Source: Nicotiana tabacum (taxonomy: Eukaryota > Streptophyta > Magnoliopsida > Solanales > Solanaceae). Taken from it: a stretch of 64,000 nucleotides of DNA. The notes under the pieces were generated by a model, which saw only the letters and a program-made list of their open reading frames with translations, did not search any database and was not told the origin of the DNA. Position numbers and translations under genes: made by a program. Of this stretch, positions 47,340 through 57,488 are shown piece after piece; positions within the stretch are counted from its first letter, which is position 1; each line of letters starts with the position of its first letter. The stretch is from positions 110,558,001 to 110,622,000 of the forward strand of contig NC_134102.1 of the NCBI RefSeq assembly GCF_000715075.1, in the 5' to 3' direction.

Positions 47340-50141
47340 GGTGTTCCAAGTATAATCTGAGGATATAACTGATTTTTCACTAAGAAAAATAAGTTAGGAA
47401 TGCAGACTTTATTCTGACAAATACCAGTATTAGGTAATTTATACTCTATATCTAAAGCATGTCCTGATGTAGACTTTACCATATGAGTAGTTTTTTGAAA
47501 ATATTTAGTAGGTACTAAACCTTCTTGAATGCAACTAACATCAGCTCCACTATCAATCATAGCAATATTTGTGATAGAAAAACTATTATCAATTAGAATA
47601 GTACATTTAATATACCATCTATGAGCAGTAACAATTTGCATCATTCCCAAAAACATATCATGTTGAGAATCAATTTTAATAGGTTTTTCTTTAATATCAT
47701 TTTCAGAAATACCTTTATTTTTATTATCAAATTTCTCAGCTGGAGAATTGATTTTCTCAATCTGAGTAATCCTATGATCACAAATCATTTGATTTTGTTT
47801 AAGAGATTTGATCTCTCTTTTCAAGTTTTCAACTTCAACTTTTAAATCATCGAAAGAAGAATTTCTTGCTGGAGTTGTACTTTTATTTAAAATACGGTTA
47901 TTAACCTCTAATAAAGAATAAGGAGCAGAATATTCAAATTCCTTTTTTGAGTTTTCGAAAGATTTTGAAGAACTTGAACTAGTACTTGCAGCCAAATTTA
48001 TAATTTTTTCACGAAGTTTATCATCAGTAACTTCTTTTAAAAGTTCTATTACATTATCAGATGTAATAGTTTTCATGTTCAAATCTTGGAACTGAGATTG
48101 CAATTTATAAAACTCATCATCATCATAGGTACATGTATTACCTTTGCAAGCTGCACAAGTATTATCAATATTTTTATCACTATCAGATAAATCAAGTAAA
48201 TCTATTTCAGCTTCAGATTCTGACTCAGAATAATAATAATCAGATTCTGATCCATAAGTGTATAACAAACCATAAACCTTATCACGTAACTCATTGTCTA
48301 GTTCTAAGGTTTTCAGCTTTTGAAGCTTACAATTTGGAGCTATATGGCCAAATTTTCCACATTTATAACACTTAATATCAGCAAGATCACGCTTAGACCT
48401 ATTTTTGGTAAATCTAGTGGACTTGCGATGGGCTTTCTTAGCATCACGCTCTTCTTTGGATCTATATCTAGATCTCTTTTTCTTATAAGGACTGTCTGGA
48501 TTAGGGTATCTATGATACTTGTGTTTCTTCTTCTTATGAGTAGAAGTCTCGGGTAAACCGAATTGGGTGCAAAAGTCTCCTAATTGTTTTCTTTCCTTAA
48601 GCTTATCCATCTTAAGCTGTCTAGATAATTTTAACTCATTGCACAGGTTTAACCCTTTCTGTGTGCAAATCCCTATCAACTTACCATAGGTATAATCTTT
48701 GTACGAAATTTCACCAAAGCTACCTCTCAGAGTCTTTCTAACTCTTTCAGCAAATAATGAGGGAAGGCCATCTATAAACTTAGCTTTCCAATGGTTATAC
48801 TTATTTTCTGGTAACTCCATAACTCTACTCATAAAGGTGTCTTTATACCATCTGAATTCACCTAAGGTCCTACATCTAAGACCATTAAGTAGAGTACGAA
48901 CTGTCTCATGCTGATTGGTAAATCTACCATTGAAGTGTTCTAATATTGTAAGAATAAGGGTATAAACAGCATCTTCTCTATTTTTCACAAGAGCCATGCC
49001 TAAGTTATCAATTTCTTCGTCAGTGGCTATAGCATTAATAACCATTAACTTTTCATCAGCAGTCAAATAATTATCCCACTAGCCACGAAGTTGGCCAGTA
49101 AAACCTGCAACAATCATTTTGTAAATAGTTCTATCTGTATTTTTCACACTCTTACAGATAGTTGCATACATAAGCATTCTATGCACAAGAATAGCTAATT
49201 GTCTATCAGTTAATCCATCAAGATTCCACTCATAAATTTCGGAACCACTATAAGACGTATTAGTCTGATTCCAATCACGTTCCTCTATCAAGACATCTTG
49301 AGGAGTAGGACGATCGTGATAATAAGTTTGCATTCTGGGTTTATCAGCATGCCTACTATTCTTTTTGGGATAACTTCTGAGTTTATTAAACTCTGACCAA
49401 ACTTCATTTTTGTAATCAAAAGTAGTATCTAATTTATCAGCAAAATCTTTTGAGAAATCAATAGGTTTGATATTCAAACCGGATAACTTTTTATCAAGAA
49501 GTTCTTCTAAATCATTTAAAGATTTAAATTTAAAATCCTGAATCTCAGGGGGTCTTTGAACACGAGTAAGAACAATTTGAGGTTCTCATTTGCTTCCAGA
49601 CGTAGAGGCAATATCAGTTGTCTTCTTGCTAGTACTCATATCTTTTATCAAAACAGTTAATTCATCAAGTTTTTTATCAAGAAAACTGATTTGTTCACTC
49701 AAAACTTTAACATATAAACTCAAATAATTATTTTGAGAAATCAAATTATTAATTTCTGCGATGCTGACTGCAGCAACATCTTCATCAATAAATTTTTGAA
49801 ATGCAGTAAATGTAATACCTATATTATTTGGTAAAACAAAAGGTGTTTGGGGAGGGTATATTGCTTTAGTAATATTGCCCTTCCCATCTTTATAAGATCT
49901 TTCTAAAACCTTTATATAAAGTGGTAAATAAGTGGTTATAAACCAAGGAACAAAATACATAATTTGATTATGTAGAGCACAAGTTTCATAAAACTCTTGA
50001 GAAATATTATTTAAATCCTCTTTACTATAAGTATCAAAAAACCAAGTTTTAAACCGATTCCATTTATTACAAAAAAAAATCTTTTTGAATATATTTTCCA
50101 GCTTGTGACCCTGGACTAAAATCTATTTGGTGTGGGATCAT
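47340..50141 (-). pseudogene. Pararetrovirus copy 1b: coat protein and start of protease
   Basis: On the minus strand, ATG is at 50141-50139, overlapping the movement-protein stop. The sequence is nearly identical to copy 1 and shares its TGA in the coat frame (49589-49587), so both descend from one already damaged copy. It keeps the site of element B's insertion uninterrupted. The zinc knuckle is intact (48370-48329), the coiled coil is near 47840-47800 and the protease site DSGADVSC is near 47555. Breaks: a frame change near 50080 in a run of T, the shared TGA, and a stop at 49081-49079. The copy ends at 47340 within the LGTP segment, where element C begins. Confidence 0.9.
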
Positions 50142-50283
50142 TAAGTATAATTGGGGTTGAAATCCATTTCGGATGCAGAAGGAATATCCTTATAAGAAAT
50201 ATTATCACTATCCTGAATAATATTTGTTTGGGGGTTAATCTTAACCTTTTCAACTGGCTTATCACCCATTTTGGTAGAAATTG
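50141..50283 (-). pseudogene. Pararetrovirus copy 1b: movement-protein C-terminus
   Basis: The last 45 or so codons of the movement protein, ending in the EMDFNPN-type tail with stop TAA at 50143-50141. The rest is missing: at 50280-50283 the sequence switches strand and becomes RT of copy 2a, sharing ATTG with both sides. Confidence 0.88.
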
Positions 50284-51759
50284 GTCATTAATTATAAACC
50301 ATTGAATAAATATTTGAAGTGGGTTAGGTATCCTATTCCCAATAAAAGAGATTTATTGTCAAGATTATATGATGCCAATATATTTTCAAAGTTTGATTTA
50401 AAATCTGGATATTGGCAGATACAAATATTTAAAGAGCATACTTATAGAACTGCTTTTAATGTTCCATTTGGGCAATATGAATGGAATGTTATGCCTTTCG
50501 GTTTGAAGAATGCCCCTTCTAAATTCCAAAAAATTATGAATGATATTTTCAACCCCTATCTAGACTTTATCATTGTTTATATCGATGACATTTTGGTATT
50601 TTCCAAAACACTTGAAATGCATATTAAGCATTTAGATATTTTTAAAAGAATTGTTATACAAAATGGTTTGGTTATCTCAAAACAAAAAATGAGTTTATTC
50701 CAAACTAACATTCGATTTTTAGGACATTATATTTGTCAAGGAAAGATTACTCCTATTCAAAGATCGATAGATTTTGCTTCAAAATTTCCCGATATTATTA
50801 CTGATAAAACTCAATTACAAAGATTTTTGGGAAGTTTAAATTACATTTCGCCTTTTTATAAAGATTTGTCGCGAGATTTAGCCCCCTTATATGATAGGCT
50901 AAAAAAGGATTATAAAAACCCTTGGACTGATAGTCATACTGCATTGGTTAAAAATATTAAGCAACGTGTTAAATCTTTACCTTGCTTGACCCTTGCTAAT
51001 CCTGCATGGCAAAAGATTATAGAGACTGATGCGTCTAATATTGGTTACAGAGGGATTTTGAAACAGATAAATCCCAATAATAAGCATGAATATCTAATTA
51101 GATTCTACTCTGGTAAATGGTCTGAAGCCCAGAAAAAATACGCTACTGTGGCACACGAAATGTTAACCATAGTAAAATGGGTTTTAAAATTTCAAGACGA
51201 TTTATACAATCAAAGGTTTTTGATATAAACTGACGCACAATCTGTTAAATATATGTTTAACAAAGACTTTAAACATGATGCCTCGAAAATGATATTTGCA
51301 AGGTGGCAGGCTCAATTAGCCCCTTTTGATTTTGAAATACAATATAAAAGGGGAATTGATAATTCTCTGCCAGATTTCTTATCTCGTGAATATTTACAGG
51401 ATGGAACCCCCCTGGGTAGGGGAAGAGGTAGAGGTTGGGGAAGATCATCCCCACAGTCCAGAGGAAGATTATCACCTTCAGGATCGTCATACGGATCCAC
51501 ATCAAACTCCCCAGTTATAAAAATGGGAAGAAAGAGTTTAACCAATGAGAGGATATCTCTCAGAGAAGAATCATCGATCGGATCATCCGTCCATCTGAAA
51601 GATATTCCAGAAGATAGTCCGTTATACGCACATTTGCAGGCATATTTGACTGCTCAAAAACAGAAAGATACTTCTGCTAAGCAAAGTGATACTTTTGCTT
51701 CCATTACAAAAGATGACAATGATGATATCAAGTCATATGAGAAAGTGTCTAAAAAATAA
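50280..51759 (+). pseudogene. Pararetrovirus copy 2a: RT, RNase H and Arg/Gly linker
   Basis: It starts inside RT (INYKPLNKYLKWVRYPIPNK); everything upstream is absent because of the inverted junction. The RT has FGLKNAPSKFQKIMND and YIDD (near 50578). RNase H has ETDASNIGY (near 51024) and FDFEIQYKRGIDN (near 51330). A stop at 51226-51228 is the only break in the enzyme part. The linker has an Arg-Gly run (GRGRGRGWGRSSP, about 51415-51455), then Ser-rich and charged sequence to TAA at 51757, directly followed by ATG at 51760. It is a near copy of 58314 onward. Confidence 0.9.
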
Positions 51760-52843
51760 ATGATATTTCTTTTAGAAAATTCTGACATTCAGAGAAAAGA
51801 AGAGCCGTGGAAGATATTCCAAAGGTATTTGATAAATGGATTATATTATCCGGGTGAGTCATATAAAACTTGATCTTATTATGAAACAATACTCACCAGT
51901 ACTGGCAGTGCAGAGTTTCAGCACTTTTCTGGTTATAGAATAGATGAGAACGTTTATAACTTCTCGAAGATTATAATTAAACAGATTATATCTGTTGAAG
52001 ACTGGTGTATATCCACAATGAAAGAAAGGCAGATAAGCCTTAACAAATCTCGAATAAATTTCACCTATTGGGATATATCCAGGCATTTGATAAAGTATTA
52101 TACTACAATAATGATCGACACAAACAGACTTGGTTTATTAAAGTATGTGCAAAGATATTTGCAGAGGCTATTCCTAATTGGTTTCTAAACTGGTGGTCAT
52201 ACCACAGTCCGACAGTAAAAGTTTTACCTAATCCATTTCTCAGGTTATACAAAGAATGGATAAAACTTTCCCCTTTTATAATCAATTTATATCACACTGA
52301 TCATATCTGTTACCCAAAAAAAATTGACCAAATTTATTTCTTTCTGGAATTATCTATTCCCTGAATTCATAAATGGACTCCAGAAGTCGGATTCACCGAA
52401 GAACAAGTCCCATGCTTATACAGGACCTTTTACAACAACTTTTGGGATAAACTAATGAAAAAGGATCCCAAAACAAAGACATTATATGGTCAAGAACTCT
52501 TGGATTCCATCAAAATAAAAATCCAAGAATATTCCAGCAAACCTCAGAAAGAGGTGATTGATGACAGCTCAGTACGGCATATTGCCAGAAAGATCTCCTT
52601 TCAGGAAGGAGATAAAGAAGAAATGATTAACAACTACTTGGAAGAAGTCAAAAGAAATTCACTTCGTTCCATTAATCAATATGAAAAATCAGATACTTCA
52701 ATGCAAAGTGAAACCAGCAACGATGATATCGCTGAAGATTCTCAGCCCATTGAAGCAGAAAGGATGTTATCTGAAGAAGACTTAAAAGATGCAGAAGAAT
52801 TCCTCCGCAAAATGAAAGAATCAGACAAACGACCAGCACAGTG
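51760..52843 (+). pseudogene. Pararetrovirus copy 2a: 3'-terminal protein, function unknown
   Basis: The position after RNase H matches that of the inclusion-body/transactivator gene of other caulimovirids, but no transactivator motif is recognised. It starts MIFLLENSDIQRKEEPWKIF and ends with an acidic, Ser-rich tail (open 52455-52843; EDLKDAEEFLRKMKE). Tyr/Trp-rich stretches such as NFWDKLM near 52436 are shared with copy 2. Breaks: a stop near 51871, a 1-base loss near 52073 and a stop near 52362. Whether this is a separate ORF or the polyprotein end differs between copies 2a and 2. Confidence 0.8.
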
Positions 52844-53130
52844 AAAACAGCTGGACCCCACAAGCACAGTGAAGCCGCCGGACCCAGTGCATAGTGAAGC
52901 CGTCGGCCCCCACTCAAACAGTAGATACATTGTTCATCAACAGTAGATACACTGTTTATCAACAGTAGAAATACTATTTTGTGTAGTAAAAATACTGTAA
53001 CAGGGACACACGGGACCCACTTTTACTGTTCATAGATTCTTTTCTTTTTCTATTTATACGTTTCATTTGTTCAGAAGAAGAAGAAGGAAATCGAGACCCT
53101 CTCTCTCTAGAATTCTCTCTCTCTCTCTTC
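52837..53130 (+). promoter_or_regulatory. Pararetrovirus promoter and CT-rich 5' leader (copy 2a)
   Basis: A TATA box (TATTTATA, 53051-53058) lies downstream of two short tandem arrays. One is GC-rich, around CACAGTGAAGCCGCCGGACC (52837-52910). The other is built on ACAGTAGATACACTGT (about 52918-52975), itself an inverted repeat. A CT-repeat tract (53096-53130) lies just after the expected start site near 53082. Layout and distance to the AATAAA fit the full-length-transcript promoter of caulimovirids. Confidence 0.8.
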
Positions 53131-53181
53131 AAAGTGTAATTAAGAGTTTGTAGTTTGAAGTTTGTAACAGAAGAACAAGTA

Positions 53182-53187
53182 AATAAA
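53182..53187 (+). terminator. Polyadenylation signal AATAAA (copy 2a)
   Basis: It lies about 100 nt after the expected transcription start, as in pararetroviruses, where the signal is passed once and used on the second encounter to give a terminally redundant RNA. Confidence 0.75.
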
Positions 53188-53303
53188 GTTTTCAGTTCTT
53201 CATCTTCAGGCCTTGTATCCCGGCCAAAAGCAACTGATTTCTTTCTTAGTTAGTTTTTCTTCTAGTCTCTCCTCTCTGGCCCTGACGATGTCCGGCTAAG
53301 AGA

Positions 53304-53354
53304 TTTCATATCTATGTTGAATATCTAACTTCTCTCCTATATAAACCATGAAAG
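53304..53354 (-). repeat. Inverted fragment of the viral leader (copy 2a flank)
   Basis: About 50 bp, TTTCATATCTATG...CCATGAAAG, align at roughly 80% with 9985-10036, the leader of copy 1. There the leader is a minus-strand feature, so here it is reversed relative to the plus-strand virus just upstream. The same piece follows copy 2 at 61349-61399. Confidence 0.65.
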
Positions 53355-53910
53355 CGACGACATCTATTAAAATATAAATGAGTTTTATATATAGTATTTT
53401 GACTTGGTTTCGAGATGGTTGGTACAGTCTAATATAGCACTACTCTTATTGGCTTTGCCTTAGTGGCTTCGTCTAGTCAGCCATAAACCTTAGCCCGATT
53501 AAAGGAGTTGAAAAGGGCATCTTCTTTCACGGTTAGAACTGCTAGACACATAAGCTCAATAAAAGTATGTATTATATTAAGACAGGCCCCTTGCTTGAGT
53601 AAAAGGTTTTAACCTTCCATACAGTCATTAAACTATATAAAACATTCAAGTATATTTCAATTCTTATATCCTTACTGATTGTGCAGATTACCGCCAGTCT
53701 TTAAATATAAGGGTACTGAATTAGCTAGATTAAGAATTCTCAAACATGTTAAAATAGAAATCTTTAACTGGTGGAAACCTTGGTGGACATATAAATGTCA
53801 GCAGAGGTGCGAAACAATTCCAGTTCCCGGTCAAACGGTGATTTCTGTTTTAGCTTAGTTGAGAAGGCCGCGCGGATTACCGCCCGCCGCTTGATCCTGT
53901 TAAAATGGTT
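53355..53910 (+). other. Unidentified 556-bp segment with intron-like signals
   Basis: It is present twice (also at 61400-61955). A GTATGT at about 53564 and a pyrimidine-rich stretch with CTGAT and TGTGCAG ending near 53686 would bound an intron of about 123 bp. The sequence after it is open for 57 codons (contains FKYKGTELARLRILKHVK and WWKPWWTYKCQQRCE) to TAG near 53858. It could be a captured host exon or part of the viral leader. No family is recognised. Confidence 0.4.
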
Positions 53911-55001
53911 GATTGGAAGAGGTAGATATACCTCAAAACCTTGATTTGTTAAACAAATGGACGATTCCTAAAGTCCCTATTAGAACAATCTATGATTATG
54001 GATGGTTTGATAAACTTTCTTCTAAACAACTTGTTAAAACTACTGAGTAATCTTTAGCTTTAAATTCGTCTGAACAGACTATTCGTTTGTTAAATAAGCA
54101 TGATGTAGATGTTTATAAAAACCAATATAATTATCTGCATATTGGTATGGTTCAAATTGCTTTTAAGCCATTAACCCTTAAAGGGTTACCAGAGACGTTT
54201 TTGGCTGCTCTCAGAGATGCCAGAAATCTGAATTTTAGACAGTCTCTGATGGGTTCTATTGAATCTACTGTTGCCTACGGCCCAGTATATTTTAATACTC
54301 AACCCAATCTGCAATTATCTCTATCTGATGTTAATATACTTGATGCATTAACATTAAATGTGAAAACGCATGGTTATAATTATGCGCCTGGTTCTGAACT
54401 TATATGTTTATCGTATAGGATTTACTTTAAATTGCTATCAACGTTAAACCCTAGCTGTAAATTATATGATACATCTGATCAGACTATATTAGTGGAAACG
54501 AATTTTACAAAGTCTAAGGTCACAACGAGGAGACCTATTAAGTGGGAAGAAATTAATTTTCCAACTACATGGACTTTGGATTCGGTTATATCCCCCAGTC
54601 AGATAACTAATGATGTCAGTAATACTGAGTATTCTCATATTACTCGAAATCCGGATGGAAGAATTTGCATTCAGTTTGATGATAACAGTTCCACTTATAG
54701 TAAACAATCATTTTCTAATAATAGACTGTTGCCTGCTATTAGTTCTAATTATAATAGACATTCCTTCACCAATCGTAGATTGTTGCCTGATATTCAACAC
54801 ATTTTTCCTGTTGAACCAGTCTATGGAGCAACTACAAATCGTGCTGCATCTCTACACACAATTTCTACTAAAGTAGGTGATAAACCAGTTGAAAGGGTTA
54901 AGATTAACCCGAAGACAAATATTGTTCAGGATAATGATAATATTTCTGATAAGGATATTCCTTCTGCGTCCGAAATGGATTTTGACCCAAATGAAGTTTA
55001 A
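53911..55001 (+). pseudogene. Pararetrovirus copy 2: movement protein
   Basis: A 30K-type movement protein by resemblance. The first 11 or so codons, including the ATG seen at 9977, are missing, because the segment upstream is the 556-bp block. The frame runs LEEVDIPQNLDL..., has an in-frame TAA at 54048-54050, and is then open for 304 codons from 54087 to the stop at 54999-55001, the best-kept movement-protein body in the window. The stop abuts the coat ATG (TAAATG), the coupling seen in the other copies. Confidence 0.85.
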
Positions 55002-57488
55002 ATGATTTCACACCAAATTGATTTTAGTCCAGGGTCACAAGCTAGAGGTTATATCCAAAAAGAATTTTTCAGTAATAAATGGAACCAGTTTAAAACTTGG
55101 TTTTTTTATACTTATAGTAAAAAGGATTTAAACAATATTTCTCAAGAGTTCTATGAAACTTGTGCTTCACATAATCAAATTATGTATTTTGTTCCTTGGT
55201 TCATAACCACCTATTTACCACTTTTTATAAAAGTTTTGGAAAGATCTTATAAAGACGGGAGTGGCAATATTATTAAAGCCACCTACCCTCCTCAAGCACC
55301 TTTTGTTTTACCTACAGGTATTACTTTCACTTCATTTCAAAAATTTATTGATGAAGATGTTGCTGCAGTCAGCATCGCAGAAATTAATAAATTAATTTCT
55401 CAAAATAATTATTAAAGCTTATATGTTAAAGTTTTAGGAGAACAAATTAGTTTTCTTGATAAAAAACTTGATGATTTGACAGTTTTGATTAAGAATATGA
55501 GTACTAGTAAGATTTTGACTAATATTGCCTCTACAAGCAAATCAGAACCTTAAACTGTTCTTACTCATGTTCAAAGGCCCCCTGAGATTCAGGATTTTAA
55601 ATTTAGATCTTTTTATGATTTATAAGAACTTCTTGATAAAAAGTTATCCGGTTTGAATATCAAACCCATTGATTTATCAAATGATTTTGCTAATAAATTA
55701 GATACTACTTTTGATTATAAAAAAGATGTTTTGTCAGAGTTTAATAAACTCAAAGGATATCCCAAAAAGAATAGTAAGTTTGCTGATAGCAGATATGCTG
55801 ATAAACCCAGAATGCAAACTTATTATTACAATCGTCCTACTCCTCAAGATGTTTTAATGGAGGAACGTGATTGGAATCAGACTAATACGTCTTATAGTGG
55901 TTCCGAAATTTACGAATGGAATCTTGATGGATTGACTGATAGACAATTGACTATTCTTGTGCATAGAATGCTTATGTATGAGACTATCTGTAAAAGTGTG
56001 AAAAATACAGATAGAAATATTTGCAAAATGATTATTGCAGGTTTTACTGGCCAACTTCGTGGCTGGTGGGACAATTATTTGACTTTAGAAGAAAGGGCAA
56101 TGGTTATTAATGCTACAGCCATTGACGAAGGAGTTGATAACTTAGGCATGGCCCTAGTGGCAAATAGAGAAGATGTCGTTTACACCCTTATTCCTACTAT
56201 ATTAGAACACTTTAACGGTAGATTTACCAACCAACATGAAACAGTTCGGACTCTCCTTAATGGTCTTAGATGTAGGACCTTAGATGAATTCAGATGGTAT
56301 AAGGATACCTTTATGAGTAGGGTTATGGAACTACCCGAAAATAAATATGACCATTGGAAAACAAAGTTTATAGATGGCCTTCCCTCCTTATTCGCAGAAA
56401 GAGTTAGCAAAACTCTAAGAGGTAGTTATGGTGAAATCCCGTACAAAGATTATACCTATGGAAAGTTAATAGGAATTTGCACACAGGAAGGGTTAAACCT
56501 GTGCAATGAGTTAAGATTGTCTAGACATCTTAAGATGGATAAGCTTAAGGAAAAATCCCAGTTAGGAGATTTTCGTACCCAGTTCGGTCTACCCGAGGCT
56601 TCTACTCATAAGAAGAAAAAATATAAGTATCATAGATACCCTAACCAAGACAGTCCTTATAGGAAAAAGAGATCTAGATATAAATCCAAAGAAGAACGAG
56701 AAGCCAAGAAAGCTCATCGCAAGTCTACTAGATTTACCAAAAATAGGTCTAAGCGAGATCTTGCTGACATTAAGTGTTATAAGTGTGGTAAATTTGGCCA
56801 TATAGCCCCGAATTATAAGCTTCAAAAGCTGAAAACCTTAGAACTAGACAATGAGTTACGTGATAAGGTTTATGGTTTGTTATACACTTCTGGATCAGAA
56901 TCTGATTATTATTATTTTGAGTCAGAATCCGAAGTTGAAGTAGATTTACTTGATTTATCTGATAGTGATAAAAATATTGATAATACTTGTATCGCTTGCA
57001 ATAGTAATACATGTACTTGTGAAGATGATGAATTTTATAAATTGCAATCACAGTTTCAAGATTTGAACATGAAAACTATTACATCTGATAATGTAATAGA
57101 ACTTTTAAAAGAAGTTACTGATGAAAAACTTAGTGAAAAAATTATTAATTTGGCTGCTAGTTCAAGTTCTAAATCAAGTTCTAGTTTTTCAAAACCTTTT
57201 GAAAAAAAATTTGAATATTCCCCGCCTTATTCTTTACTAGAGATTAATAACCGTCTTTTAAATAAAAATGCAACTCCAGCAAGAGATTCTTCTTTCAATG
57301 ATTTAAAGGTTGAAGTTGAAAACTTGAAACGAGAGATTAAATCTCTTAAACAAAATCAAATGATTTGTGATCATAGGATTACTCAGATTGAGAAAATCAA
57401 TTCTCCAGCTGAGAAATCTAATGATAAAAACAAAGGTATTTCTGAAAATGATATTGAAGAAAAACCTATTAGTTTTGATCCTAAACAT
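55002..57488 (+). pseudogene. Pararetrovirus copy 2: coat protein
   Basis: It starts MISHQIDFSPGSQARGY. It has in-frame stops at 55413-55415, 55551-55553 and 55623-55625, then is open from 55653 to 57692. The basic stretch is near 56600-56740. In the CCHC knuckle (56775-56816) the last Cys codon is TAT (Tyr), so zinc binding would be lost. The acidic run and second cysteine cluster follow (about 56885-57020), then the coiled coil (about 57300-57350). The variant SKSEP after the IASTS motif separates copies 2 and 3 from copies 1 and 1b, which have a TGA there. Confidence 0.87.

Noticed and set aside
47621..48914. Several 70-80 codon plus-strand frames opposite the viral coat gene
   Set aside because: Their counterparts recur on the opposite strand of copies 1 and 2 as mirror images of the coat frame, so they are shadows.
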